This document shows positions 27,035 through 35,766 of a stretch of 64,000 nt of DNA, piece after piece. Position 1 is the first letter of the stretch, and each line of letters begins with the position of its first letter. The position numbers and the translations under genes were made by a program. Under the pieces are notes generated by a model, which searched no databases, had not been told where the DNA came from, and worked only from the letters and a program-made list of their open reading frames with translations. Source of the stretch: Dactylosporangium sp040689395 (lineage in GTDB: Bacteria > Actinomycetota > Actinomycetes > Mycobacteriales > Micromonosporaceae); NCBI RefSeq assembly GCF_040689395.1, contig NZ_JBFAZX010000005.1, positions 124,001 through 188,000 of the forward strand, in the 5' to 3' direction.

Positions 27035-30000
27035 TCAGACGCGCGGCTTCTCGCGCAACTCCCACGTCTCGATGACATCGCCGACCTGGATGTCGTTGTA
27101 CGAGCCGAGCGTGATACCACACTCGAAGCCCTCGCGGACCTCGGTCGCGTCGTCCTTGAAGCGGCGCAGGCCGGCGATCGTGAGGTTTTCGGACACGACC
27201 GCGCCGTCGCGGATCAGGCGCGCCTTGCTGTTGCGCCGGATCAGGCCGGTGCGGACGATGCAGCCCGCGATGTTGCCGAAGCGCGACGAGCGGAAGACCT
27301 CGCGAATCTCCGCCTGGCCGAGCTCGACCTCCTCGTAGACCGGCTTGAGCAGGCCCTTGAGCGACGACTCGATGTCCTCGATGGCCTGGTAGATGACGGT
27401 GTAGTACCGGATCTCCACGCCCTCGCGGTCGGCCAAGTCCCGCGTGCGGCCCTCGGCCCGCACGTTGAACCCGATGATGATCGCGTCGGAGGCGCTGGCC
27501 AGGTTGACGTCGTCCTGCGTGACCGCACCGACACCGCGGTGGATGATCCGCAGCTGGACCTCGTCGGAGACGACGATCTTGACCAACGCGTCCTCGAGCG
27601 CCTCGACCGAACCCGAGCCGTCACCCTTGAGGATGAGGTTGAGCGTGGTCTTCTCGCCCTGCTTGAGCTGGTCGAACAGCGTCTCCAGGGTGACCCGGCC
27701 GGTGCGCGCCGCCATCTCGGCCGCGCGACGGCGGGCTTGCCGCTGCTCGGCGATCTGGCGCGCGGTGCGGTCGTCGTCGGCGGCGAGGAACGTGTCGCCG
27801 GCGCCGGGCACCGAGGTCAGGCCGAGCACGAGGACCGGACGGGCCGGACCCGCGTGCGGCACGGGCTTGCCGTTCTCGTCGAGCATCGCGCGGACGCGGC
27901 CGTAGGCGCGACCGGCGACGATCGAGTCACCGATATTGAGCGTGCCCTTCTCCACCAGGACGGTGGCGACCGGGCCGCGGCCTCGGTCGAGGTGCGACTC
28001 GATCGCGATGCCCTGGGCCGGGCCGTCGACGGGCGCGCGCAGGTCGAGCGCGGCGTCGGCGGTGAGCAGCACGGCCTCGAGGAGTCCGTCGATGTTGATC
28101 CGGCTCTTCGCCGAGATGTCGACGAACATCGTCTCGCCGCCGTACTCCTCGGCGACCAGCCCGTACTGCGTGAGCTCCTGCCGCACCTTGGCCGGGTTGG
28201 CCTCGGGCTTGTCGATCTTGTTCACCGCGACCACGATCGGCACCTCGGCCGCCTGGGCGTGGTTGAGCGCCTCGATCGTCTGGGGCATCACGCCGTCGTC
28301 GGCCGCGACCACCAGGACCACGATGTCCGTGGCCTGCGCACCACGAGCACGCATGGCGGTGAACGCCTCGTGACCCGGGGTGTCGATGAAGGTGATCGCG
28401 CGGTCCTCGCCGTCGTGCTCGACGCGGACCTGGTAGGCGCCGATGTGCTGGGTGATGCCGCCGGCCTCGCCCGCCGCGACGTTCGTCTGGCGGATCGCGT
28501 CGAGCAGCTTCGTCTTACCGTGGTCGACGTGACCCATGACGGTCACCACCGGCGGCCGGATGACCAGGCGCTCCTCGTCGACCTCGGCGTCGAGGTCGAT
28601 GTCGAAGCGGGCCAGCAGCTCGCGGTCCTCGTCCTCGGGGCTGACGATCTGCACGTCGAAGCCGAGGTGCTCGCCGAGCAGCTGCAGCGTCTCGTTGGTG
28701 CACGACTGGGTGGCCGTCACCATCTCGCCCAGGTTGAACATCTCCTGGACGAGCGAGCCCGGGTTGGCGTTGATCCGGTCGGCGAAGTCCGACAGCGACG
28801 CACCCTGCGGCAGGCGGATCGCCTGACCCTGCCCGCGCGGGGCGCCCGAGCCCATGGTGGGCGCGGAGAGGTTGTCGAACTCCTGTCTGCGCTGCTTCTT
28901 GGACTTGCGTCCGCGCGTCGGCCGGCCACCCGGACGCCCGAAGGCACCCGCGGCGCCGCCGCCGCGACCACGGCCACCAGCGCCACCGCCACCGCCCGGA
29001 CGACCGGCAGTGCCGGCGCCCGCACCGGGTGCGCCTCCGCCACCGCCACCAGGGCCGCCACGGAAGCCGCCGCCACCGCCGCCGCCAGGGCCGCCACGGA
29101 AGCCGCCGCCACCGCCGCCACCACCGGGGCCGCTACGGAAGCCGCCGCCACCGCCACCGCCGGGGCCGCCGGGACGACCGGCGCCACCGCCGGGACCGCC
29201 ACGGAAGCCGCCACCGCCACCGCCACCGCCCGGACGACCGGGCCGGTCACCGCCGGGGCCGGCGGGACGACCGGGCCGCTGGCTCGGCATCTGCGACGGG
29301 TTGGGCCGGGGGCCGCCCATCGAGGACGGGTTGGGCCGCGGGGGCATCGAGGACGGGTTGGGCCGCGGAATGTTGCCCGGCGACGGCGGGCGCGGAGTCG
29401 CGCCGCCGGAGACGCCGAACGGGTTGTTGCCCGGGGACCGGGCCGGCGGCCGGGCGCCGCCCGGACGCGGGCCCTGGCCGGGCCGCGGCGCGGACGGGGT
29501 CGGCGCACCGCCGCCGGACGGGCCGGGGGTCGGGCCCGGGCGCGGCCCGGGCGTGGGGGCACCGCCACTGGGCGGCTGCGGCGTGTCACGCCGGGTGTGC
29601 TCACGCTGACGGGCCTGCTGGGCGGCCTTCATGGTCGCTTCCTGCTCAGCCTTCAGCGCGGCGGCACGCTGCTCGGCGGCCGCCACCTCGATGTCGTGCG
29701 CGCTCGTCGGCCGTACCGCGGGCGGCGGGGTCGGACGCGGCGGGCCGGGAACGGGGCCACGGCCGCCTCCGCCTCCGGAACCACCTGGTCCGCCGCTCGC
29801 CGGCGGCTGAGGCCGCTTCGGGGGCGCAAAGGGCTTGACTGCCGGGGACGGCGTCGGGCGCGGAGCCGCCGGAACGGGCGCCGACGGTACCGACGGGGCC
29901 GGCGCAGGAGGCGCGGAGGGCGCTGGGGCGGAGCCTCCACCGTTTTCGAAGCTCGCACGCAGCCGGCGCGCCACTGGCGCCTCGACCGTGCTGGATGCGG

Positions 30001-30100
30001 ACTTCACGTACTCGCCAAGCTCCTGCAGCTTCGCGAGTACGGTCTTGCTTTCGACCCCGAGCTCTTTCGCCAGCTCGTGTACGCGGGCCTTGCCTGCCAC
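27035..30100 (-). CDS. infB: Translation initiation factor IF-2
   Basis: This GTPase delivers fMet-tRNA to the 30S subunit. The GTG at 30100 gives the standard N-terminus (AGKARVHELAKELGVESK) with a GAGGAG site; the frame upstream to 30148 was dropped. Residues about 70-420 are a disordered region rich in Pro, Gly and Arg, with repeated FRGGPGGGG blocks. The G domain has GHVDHGKT at about 523-530, DTPGHEAF and NKID. IF2 domains II, III and C2 follow. The total of 1021 residues is long but typical of actinobacteria. Confidence 0.96.
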   Translation of the reverse strand: MAGKARVHELAKELGVESKTVLAKLQELGEYVKSASSTVEAPVARRLRASFENGGGSAPAPSAPPAPAPSVPSAPVPAAPRPTPSPAVKPFAPPKRPQPPASGGPGGSGGGGGRGPVPGPPRPTPPPAVRPTSAHDIEVAAAEQRAAALKAEQEATMKAAQQARQREHTRRDTPQPPSGGAPTPGPRPGPTPGPSGGGAPTPSAPRPGQGPRPGGARPPARSPGNNPFGVSGGATPRPPSPGNIPRPNPSSMPPRPNPSSMGGPRPNPSQMPSQRPGRPAGPGGDRPGRPGGGGGGGGFRGGPGGGAGRPGGPGGGGGGGFRSGPGGGGGGGGFRGGPGGGGGGGFRGGPGGGGGGAPGAGAGTAGRPGGGGGAGGRGRGGGAAGAFGRPGGRPTRGRKSKKQRRQEFDNLSAPTMGSGAPRGQGQAIRLPQGASLSDFADRINANPGSLVQEMFNLGEMVTATQSCTNETLQLLGEHLGFDVQIVSPEDEDRELLARFDIDLDAEVDEERLVIRPPVVTVMGHVDHGKTKLLDAIRQTNVAAGEAGGITQHIGAYQVRVEHDGEDRAITFIDTPGHEAFTAMRARGAQATDIVVLVVAADDGVMPQTIEALNHAQAAEVPIVVAVNKIDKPEANPAKVRQELTQYGLVAEEYGGETMFVDISAKSRINIDGLLEAVLLTADAALDLRAPVDGPAQGIAIESHLDRGRGPVATVLVEKGTLNIGDSIVAGRAYGRVRAMLDENGKPVPHAGPARPVLVLGLTSVPGAGDTFLAADDDRTARQIAEQRQARRRAAEMAARTGRVTLETLFDQLKQGEKTTLNLILKGDGSGSVEALEDALVKIVVSDEVQLRIIHRGVGAVTQDDVNLASASDAIIIGFNVRAEGRTRDLADREGVEIRYYTVIYQAIEDIESSLKGLLKPVYEEVELGQAEIREVFRSSRFGNIAGCIVRTGLIRRNSKARLIRDGAVVSENLTIAGLRRFKDDATEVREGFECGITLGSYNDIQVGDVIETWELREKPRV

Positions 30101-30259
30101 TACACTCCTCACCTCGAGGCCGGGCGGCAAGTTCCGCTCCGACCTCACTCGTGCACTTGAAGCCTGGTCATCTCAGGGACTTCATCGTGTGCTCATGTCC
30201 GTCGTCCTACCTTGCGTGATCCGGGTGGGGCGTCGCGCTCCCACCACCGGCGGTTCCGG

Positions 30260-30595
30260 TCACTGCGTATGCTCCGGCTCCGTCACCGTCGCCGAGGCGA
30301 CGGCTTCGGCCAGCGGACCGGTGTCGAAGACCCCGGTGAGGCGTAGAGCCCGCCCGAAGGCGCGCCTGCGCTCCGCTAGCGCGAGGCAAGCCGGATCAGG
30401 ATGCAGGTGCGCTCCCCGACCCGGCCGTCTGCGAGCCGGATCGGGGACAGCCCTGAACTGGCCAGGGCCGCACTCGATCGCGACAAATCGCAGCAACTCG
30501 GAGGATGACGCACGCTTCCGGCATCCAATACAGGTGCGAACCGGCATAGCCGGGATCGCAGGCATGCCAGCCGGGGGCGTGCGACGTACCGTCAA
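30260..30595 (-). CDS. YlxR (DUF448) family protein
   Basis: This small putative RNA-binding protein is encoded between nusA and infB in most bacteria. The signature CIGCRKR...ELLRFV and the C-terminal GRGAHLHPDPACLALAERRRAFGRALR are present. A TTG start at 30595 is used because AGGG at the end of nusA gives suitable spacing; an ATG at 30547 directly before the conserved core is the alternative. Role in regulating RNase P or transcription is reported for homologues but not established here. Confidence 0.88.
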   Translation of the reverse strand: MTVRRTPPAGMPAIPAMPVRTCIGCRKRASSSELLRFVAIECGPGQFRAVPDPARRRPGRGAHLHPDPACLALAERRRAFGRALRLTGVFDTGPLAEAVASATVTEPEHTQ

Positions 30596-30600
30596 GAAGT

Positions 30601-31635
30601 CTACCCTGCACTTTCGGCGCGCGCCGCGCCCGGTCCGGTGACGTGATCGACGTTGCCGTCCGCGGCGTTGTCAGGTCTGATATCGATCCGCCATCCGGTG
30701 AGCCTCGCGGCGAGCCGAGCGTTCTGGCCCTCTCTGCCGATGGCCAGGGAAAGTTGGAAGTCCGGGACGGTCACCCGGGCGGCCCGGTTGGCCGCGTCGA
30801 CGACCTCCACGTTGAGCGCTTTCGCGGGAGAAAGCGCATTTCCCACAAATTGCGCGGGGTCCTCCGACCAGTCGATGATGTCGATCTTTTCGCCGTGCAG
30901 CTCGCTCATGACGGCGCGGACCCGCTGGCCCATCGGGCCGATGCAGGCCCCCTTCGCGTTCACCCCCGAGACGGTCGAACGGACCGCGATCTTGGTCCGG
31001 TGGCCGGCCTCCCGGGCGATGGCCGCGATCTCCACGGTACCGTCGGCGATCTCCGGCACCTCGAGCGCGAACAGCCGCTTCACCAGGTTGGGATGCGAGC
31101 GCGACAGCGTGACCTGCGGCCCGCGGAAGCCCTTGGCCACGTGGACGACGATGGCCTTGATCCGCTGGCCGTGCTCGTAACGCTCACCGGGCACCTGCTC
31201 GGCCGCGGGCAGCATGCCCTCGATCTTGCCGAGGTCGATGGTGACGATGCCCTTCTCGGCGCGCGCCTCGTGCGCCTGGATCACGCCGGTGACCAGGTCA
31301 CCGTCGCGGCCGACGTACTCGCCGAAGTGCACCTCGTCGGTCGCCTCGCGCAGCCGCTGCAGGATGACCTGCTTGGCCGTCATGGCCGCGATCCGGCCGA
31401 AGTCGTGCGGGGTGTCGTCGTACTCGCGGACGACGGCGCCGTCCTCATTGAGATCCTGGGCGAGCACGGACGCCGCGCCCGTGCGCCGGTCGATCTCGAC
31501 CCGCGCGTGCGGGTTGGCTCCCTCGGTGTGCCGGTACGCCGTGAGCAGCGCCGTCTCGATCGCCGCGAGGATGGTCTCGAACGGGATCTCGCGCTCGCGC
31601 TCCAGTGCGCGGAGGGCCGCAAGGTCGATGTTCAC
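30601..31635 (-). CDS. nusA: Transcription termination/antitermination protein NusA
   Basis: NusA binds RNA polymerase and nascent RNA and modulates pausing. The 344-residue protein has the N-terminal polymerase-binding domain (1-120), an S1 domain (GDLVTGVIQ...ERYEHGQRIKAIV), and two KH domains with GPMGQRVRAVMSEL and IGREGQNARLAARL. The acidic C-terminal repeats of E. coli NusA are absent, as usual in actinobacteria. Its ATG overlaps the rimP stop (ATGA). Confidence 0.96.
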   Translation of the reverse strand: MNIDLAALRALEREREIPFETILAAIETALLTAYRHTEGANPHARVEIDRRTGAASVLAQDLNEDGAVVREYDDTPHDFGRIAAMTAKQVILQRLREATDEVHFGEYVGRDGDLVTGVIQAHEARAEKGIVTIDLGKIEGMLPAAEQVPGERYEHGQRIKAIVVHVAKGFRGPQVTLSRSHPNLVKRLFALEVPEIADGTVEIAAIAREAGHRTKIAVRSTVSGVNAKGACIGPMGQRVRAVMSELHGEKIDIIDWSEDPAQFVGNALSPAKALNVEVVDAANRAARVTVPDFQLSLAIGREGQNARLAARLTGWRIDIRPDNAADGNVDHVTGPGAARAESAG

Positions 31636-32168
31636 TCCCCGTCCTCCCCTTCCTCGTCGTCTTCGTCGTCGATTTCTTCATCATCCGGGTCCGGCAGTTC
31701 GGCGAGGCGCTTGAGCTCGACCTGGACCCGGCCCGGGCCGAGCTCGCCGTGCGCGTGGGTCTGCCGATCGCCGTCGACGTCGAGGGTCACCCCTGCGTCA
31801 TCGGCCGCGACCACCCGCCCGGTCACCTCGCGTCCGGCGGCCTTCACCTTGACCAGCCGGGTGCGGTTGCGCCGCCAGTGCCGCGGCAACGTGAGCGGCC
31901 GATCGACACCCGGCGAGCCGACCTCCAGCTCGTACTCACCCGCGATCAGTTCGTCGCCGCCGGCCTCGGCCGCATCGAGTGCGGTGGAGATGCCCCGGGA
32001 AAGCTCGGCCACGGCGTCGAGGTCGACACCGTGATCGCTGTCGACCGCGATGCGCACCAGATGCCGCCGCCCGACGCGGGTGACGGTGAGGTCCTCGAGG
32101 TCGTAGCCACCCTGGGTGACGACCGGTTCGACCACCGCGAGGAGGCGCTGTCGATGCTGTTGCGCCAT
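31632..32168 (-). CDS. rimP: Ribosome maturation factor RimP
   Basis: RimP assists 30S assembly. Two domains are visible: an N-terminal alpha/beta domain (LEDLTVTRVGRRHLVRIAVDSD) with the LEVGSPGVDRPL signature, and a C-terminal SH3-like domain. A strongly acidic tail (PDPDDEEIDDEDDEE) ends the protein. The ATG at 32168 has an AAGGAGG site 11 bases upstream; the open extension to 32207 is not needed. Confidence 0.93.
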   Translation of the reverse strand: MAQQHRQRLLAVVEPVVTQGGYDLEDLTVTRVGRRHLVRIAVDSDHGVDLDAVAELSRGISTALDAAEAGGDELIAGEYELEVGSPGVDRPLTLPRHWRRNRTRLVKVKAAGREVTGRVVAADDAGVTLDVDGDRQTHAHGELGPGRVQVELKRLAELPDPDDEEIDDEDDEEGEDGE

Positions 32169-32426
32169 AGATCGACACCCCTCCTTCGGGCACCCGCACG
32201 GGCGCACGGCTCATCGCCGCCTGCGTGACAACGCGCGGGCGGCTCGTGCAGAGCGTAACGCGACGTGACTCGGGACGTCCCGGCGGCGCTCCGAAGGCCA
32301 CCCGGCCGCGCCCGCGCGCAGCCCCCGGCGGTGCGTCCGCCGGAGCCCACGGCCGCATGAGCAAGCGGGTGAGGGAGTACCTCACCGAGGGCGGGTGCAC
32401 CGCAAATCGCTCGGATGGTGTTCACT

Positions 32427-32936
32427 ATGCGCGTGCTGATCCGCCGACGCGCCCTGCTCGCCGCCGCCGTGGTGACAACGACCGGCTCGGTGGCGGGCTG
32501 CGACCCGCTCGGCGGCAAGCAGGCGCCGCAGTGGAGCCCTGCACCAGACGTACTGCTGCCACTGCTGACCCGGACCGTCGCGCTGCGCGACCGTTACGCG
32601 GCGGTCCTCACGGCGTTCCCGGCTCTGAAGGAGCGCATCGGGCCGCTCAAGGACGACCACGCCCAGCACGTGATCGCGCTCGCCCGGGAGATCGGCCTGC
32701 CGGAGGCCGGGCCGTTCCCGGCCCCGAGCGGCGCTGCCGGGTCCGGCGCTGAACCGTCCGCGACATCCATGGCGGTGCCGAACGAGCAGAGCGCGGCCCT
32801 GTCGGACCTCGCCGCGCTGGAGAAGGTGGCGCGAGAGGAGGCGGAAACGGCGTGCCTGGCCGCGCCGTCCTATCGTGCGGCTCTGCTCGGCTCGATCGCC
32901 GCGTGCCGCGCGGGACATCAGGAGGTGCTGACGTGA
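32427..32936 (+). CDS. Probable lipoprotein linked to DUF4439
   Basis: An N-terminal signal with a double arginine (RVLIRRRALLAAAVV) ends in a lipobox VAGC, so the mature protein is predicted to be a lipid-anchored surface protein. The rest is helical and Ala/Leu-rich with histidine and glutamate positions, like the ferritin-like partner downstream. No firm family was recognised. It overlaps the DUF4439 gene by GTGA, indicating a two-gene operon. An ATG at 32415 is an alternative start. Confidence 0.7.
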   Translation: MRVLIRRRALLAAAVVTTTGSVAGCDPLGGKQAPQWSPAPDVLLPLLTRTVALRDRYAAVLTAFPALKERIGPLKDDHAQHVIALAREIGLPEAGPFPAPSGAAGSGAEPSATSMAVPNEQSAALSDLAALEKVAREEAETACLAAPSYRAALLGSIAACRAGHQEVLT

Positions 32937-33364
32937 CCCCGGCCGACGAGAGGCTCGTGGCGGCGCTGCAGGCCGAGCACGCGGCCATCTACGGCTACGG
33001 GGTGCTGGGGCCGAGGCTCGACGGTGCGGCCCTCACCCAGGCGCACAACGCCGACAACGCCCACCGGGCGCGCCGCGACGCGCTGATCGTGCGGCTCTCC
33101 TCGGCCGGGGTGACGCCGCCACCGACCGCCGCGAGCTACCAGCTGCCATTCGCGGTCGCTGACCGCGCGGACGCGCTGAAGCTGGCGGCACTGCTCGAAG
33201 ACCGCACAGCGGCGCAGTGGCGCCTTGCGCTGCCGGCCACTGACGGCGACGTCCGCAAGATCGTGCTGGACGCGCTCGTCGACTGCACGACGCGCGCCGT
33301 GGGGTTCCGCAGGACGGGCGGTCTGACCCCGCTTGTACCGACGTTTCCGGGCAAAACGGCATAA
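32933..33364 (+). CDS. DUF4439 ferritin-like protein
   Basis: This 143-residue four-helix protein has the pattern LQAEHAAIYGYGVLGPRL in helix 1 and RARRDALIVRL in helix 2, typical of DUF4439 within the ferritin-like superfamily. Glutamate and histidine positions could bind metal, but catalytic activity is not established. The GTG start overlaps the upstream stop. No signal peptide is visible, so it probably acts in the cytoplasm or is exported with its lipoprotein partner. Confidence 0.78.
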   Translation: MTPADERLVAALQAEHAAIYGYGVLGPRLDGAALTQAHNADNAHRARRDALIVRLSSAGVTPPPTAASYQLPFAVADRADALKLAALLEDRTAAQWRLALPATDGDVRKIVLDALVDCTTRAVGFRRTGGLTPLVPTFPGKTA

Positions 33365-33518
33365 TTGGGGATAAACCCATCACGCCAGAGCGAACCGGAA
33401 GCGGCGGAGATACTCCCGAAAGCGTGCCACAGCAAGGCGGCGTCGCCCCATCGGGCTGTTCGCTCCGCGACGATCGTTGCATCACGCCACGAGCGTCTAG
33501 ACGAGAGGAGGACCCGAC

Positions 33519-33566
33519 ATGCGCCGCACCGCGTGGGCCGGTCCGACGATGCACCCGCGTCGTTGA
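33519..33566 (+). CDS. Possible 15-residue leader peptide
   Basis: A very short ORF (MRRTAWAGPTMHPRR) follows a strong GAGAGGAGGA ribosome site at 7-base spacing. A large hairpin begins 11 bases after its stop, an attenuator-like layout. No plus-strand gene follows, since map is on the opposite strand. It could be an orphan leader, part of a small RNA, or chance. Confidence 0.3.
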   Translation: MRRTAWAGPTMHPRR

Positions 33567-33576
33567 CGAATACACC

Positions 33577-33637
33577 GTCTCGTGAGCCTGCCGTCTCGGG
33601 GAACACCGCCCCCGAGACGGTTCAGGCCACACGAGAC
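33577..33637. terminator. Large hairpin between convergent DUF4439 and map
   Basis: The inner stem is 11 bp (CCGTCTCGGGG and complement, 8-base loop). It is extended outward by GCCTG/CAGGC and by GTCTCGTG/CACGAGAC with small bulges, giving about 24 pairs in total. The position between convergent genes suits a bidirectional terminator. Confidence 0.65.
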
Positions 33638-33762
33638 CCAGGCCACCACACCGATGGGATGAACAACGAAAACACAGGAAGCCCCGGCGTCCGCACCCAG
33701 CAGCAGCTGCCGAGTCCGGAACGCCACGGGGCATGCCGTCGATCAGCGCGACGCCAGGTGGC

Positions 33763-34620
33763 TCACGGCAGGGTCAGGATCTCGTAACCGTCCTCGGTCA
33801 CCAGGATCGTGTGCTCGAACTGAGCCGTCCACTTGCGGTCCTTGGTGACGACGGTCCAGCCGTCCTTCCAGATGTCGTACTCGTGGGTGCCCAGCGTGAT
33901 CATCGGCTCGATGGTGAACGTCATCCCCGGCTCCATGATCGTGGTCAGCCGCGGGTTGTCGTAGTGGGGCACGTAGAGCCCGGTATGGAACACCTCGTTG
34001 ATGCCGTGCCCGGTGAAGTCGCGCACGACGCCGTACTGAAAGCGCTTGGCGTATGCCTCGATGACCCGGCCGATCGCGTTGAGCGGACGCCCGGGCGCGA
34101 CCGCGCGGATGCCCCGCATCATCGCCTCGCGGGTGCGCTCGACGAGCAGCCGGTCCTCCTCCGCGACGTCGCCGACGCAGAACGTCTGGTTGGTGTCGCC
34201 GTGCACGCCGCCGATGAACGCGGTCACGTCGACATTGAGGATGTCGCCGTCCTCGATCACGGTGGAGTCCGGGATGCCGTGACAGATCACCTCGTTGAGC
34301 GAGGTGCAGCACGACTTCGGGAAGCTCTTGTACCCGAGCGTCGACGGGTAGGCGCCGTGATCACACAGGAACTCGTGCACCACGCGGTCGATCTCGTCGG
34401 TCGTCACGCCCGGCCGCGCGTGCTCGCCGGCGAGTGCGGTCGCCTGCGCCGCCAGCTTGCCCGCGACCCGCATCCGCTCGATGATCTCGGGCGACTGCAC
34501 GTCGGACCCGCGGTGCTTGGCCGGCGCCCGCTTGCCGACATACTCGGGGCGCACGATTTCGGCGGGGACGTGACGCCAGGGACTCTGCGTGCCAGGGGCG
34601 AGCGGTGCGCGAACCTTCAT
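33763..34620 (-). CDS. map: Methionine aminopeptidase, type I
   Basis: This enzyme removes the initiator methionine. The metal ligands are all visible in order: D in NVDVTAFIGG, D in GDTNQTF, H in TGHGINEVFH, E in TIEPMI and E in QFEHTILVTEDG. An N-terminal extension of about 40 residues (VPAEIVRPEYVGK) is the form common in actinobacteria. The ATG at 34620 was chosen; the frame is open to 34818 without family similarity. Confidence 0.94.
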   Translation of the reverse strand: MKVRAPLAPGTQSPWRHVPAEIVRPEYVGKRAPAKHRGSDVQSPEIIERMRVAGKLAAQATALAGEHARPGVTTDEIDRVVHEFLCDHGAYPSTLGYKSFPKSCCTSLNEVICHGIPDSTVIEDGDILNVDVTAFIGGVHGDTNQTFCVGDVAEEDRLLVERTREAMMRGIRAVAPGRPLNAIGRVIEAYAKRFQYGVVRDFTGHGINEVFHTGLYVPHYDNPRLTTIMEPGMTFTIEPMITLGTHEYDIWKDGWTVVTKDRKWTAQFEHTILVTEDGYEILTLP

Positions 34621-34761
34621 GGCCAGAAGCCTAACGCGCATCAACCCCGGGCTGTCCGGGTAGCCACCCAAGCATGATCGACGACGACCGCGCCCACGCT
34701 GCTCCCTGAGCCGACAACCCTTAAGCGTGGCCGAGGCCCGTCCTGCGGACCCCGTGAGCCG

Positions 34762-34793
34762 CGTCCGGGGGGCTGAGAGGACCGCCCCGGACG
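34762..34793 (-). terminator. Terminator at the end of the amine operon
   Basis: A 9-bp perfect stem (CGTCCGGGG with CCCCGGACG) encloses a 14-base loop. It lies 47 bases past the small ORF at 34840 and upstream of map. Confidence 0.6.
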
Positions 34794-34839
34794 ATCGCCA
34801 AGCCGGCTCGGACACCAACCGGACAGCGCCGTGTGTCGG

Positions 34840-34917
34840 TCAGGCCTCCTCGGCGAGCAGTTCCTCGACCGCAACCACCCGGGTTTCGTCCCTTTCGAGC
34901 ACGGCAACCTTTCCCAT
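34840..34917 (-). CDS. Small ORF, 25 residues, end of amine operon
   Basis: The ORF reads MGKVAVLERDETRVVAVEELLAEEA. It is acidic, has actinobacterial third-position bias, and lies 20 bases after a gamma-glutamyl hydrolase gene and before a terminator. No clear ribosome site precedes it. It could be a real small protein or the remnant of a longer gene. Confidence 0.3.
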   Translation of the reverse strand: MGKVAVLERDETRVVAVEELLAEEA

Positions 34918-34936
34918 TGCGCGAGGTTAACATGGA

Positions 34937-35656
34937 TTATGGCCGTGTGGCCATATTCTCCCGGCGGGCGCGCGCGGCCTCCACGAACGCGGCGAACAGG
35001 CGGAAGTCTGTGGTGTCCTCCGGGTGCCACTGGACACCCACCGCGAAGCTCTTCGACGGGTCCTCGACGACCTCGATGAGGTTGTCCTCCGGACACCAGC
35101 CGGTCGGAACGAGCCGGCCGGGGTCGGCGCAGCCCTGGTGGTGGAACGAGTTGACGATCACCGCGTCACCGAGGATCGCGGCCGCCCGGGAGCCGCGCGA
35201 CAGGCGCACTGGGTGCTCGCCGAACTTCGGGCCGCTCACCGGGCGGTGGTTGTGGTGGCCGAGGACGTCGGGCAGGTGCTGGTGCAGGCGCCCGCCGTAC
35301 GCGACGCACATGAGCTGCATGCCGCGGCAGATGCCGAACAGGGGCAGGTCTGCGTCGAGCGCGGCCCGCATGAGCAGCAGCTCGGCGGCATCCCGCTCCG
35401 GCTTGACCTTGGTGGTGGCGTGCGGGGGCTCGCCGTACAGGTCCGGATTCACGTCCGATCCGCCGGTGAACATGATGCCGTCGAGACCCTCGAGCACGTC
35501 GATGTCGGGGTCGTCGGGGGTGATGAGGACCGCCCGGCCGCCCGAGCTGTGTACCGCGTGCACGTAGGACAGCGGCAGCACCGCGGAGAAGGTGTCGTTG
35601 AGGCCGAAGCGGGTTTCCTCGGCGTACGTGGTCAGGCCGATGACCGGTCGCGACAT
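34937..35656 (-). CDS. Gamma-glutamyl amide hydrolase (peptidase C26, PuuD-like), copy 1
   Basis: This class I glutamine-amidotransferase-type hydrolase would release glutamate from a gamma-glutamyl conjugate. The triad is visible: nucleophile C110 in FGICRGMQL, with H211 and E213 in VGVQWHPED. The MFTGGSDVNPDLYGE loop is typical of the PuuD group. It is the last clear enzyme of the operon. A paralogue lies immediately upstream (110-base gap). Confidence 0.9.
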   Translation of the reverse strand: MSRPVIGLTTYAEETRFGLNDTFSAVLPLSYVHAVHSSGGRAVLITPDDPDIDVLEGLDGIMFTGGSDVNPDLYGEPPHATTKVKPERDAAELLLMRAALDADLPLFGICRGMQLMCVAYGGRLHQHLPDVLGHHNHRPVSGPKFGEHPVRLSRGSRAAAILGDAVIVNSFHHQGCADPGRLVPTGWCPEDNLIEVVEDPSKSFAVGVQWHPEDTTDFRLFAAFVEAARARRENMATRP

Positions 35657-35766
35657 GACCTCAACTTAGTCCTCTCGGGGCGAGGTTGTGCAGGCCGTCC
35701 ACGGCGCGCTCCCCCGCGGCTGCCGGGTCGGCGTCCGGCCCGGCGATCCGCGGGTCCCGGTTGAGG

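Noticed and set aside
27008..30160. 1050-residue plus-strand open frame
   Set aside because: Antisense to infB; its Arg/Ala/Gly composition mirrors the repetitive IF-2 N-terminus.
33365..33787. 140-residue plus-strand open frame
   Set aside because: It runs through the large terminator hairpin, has poor codon bias and shows no domain.
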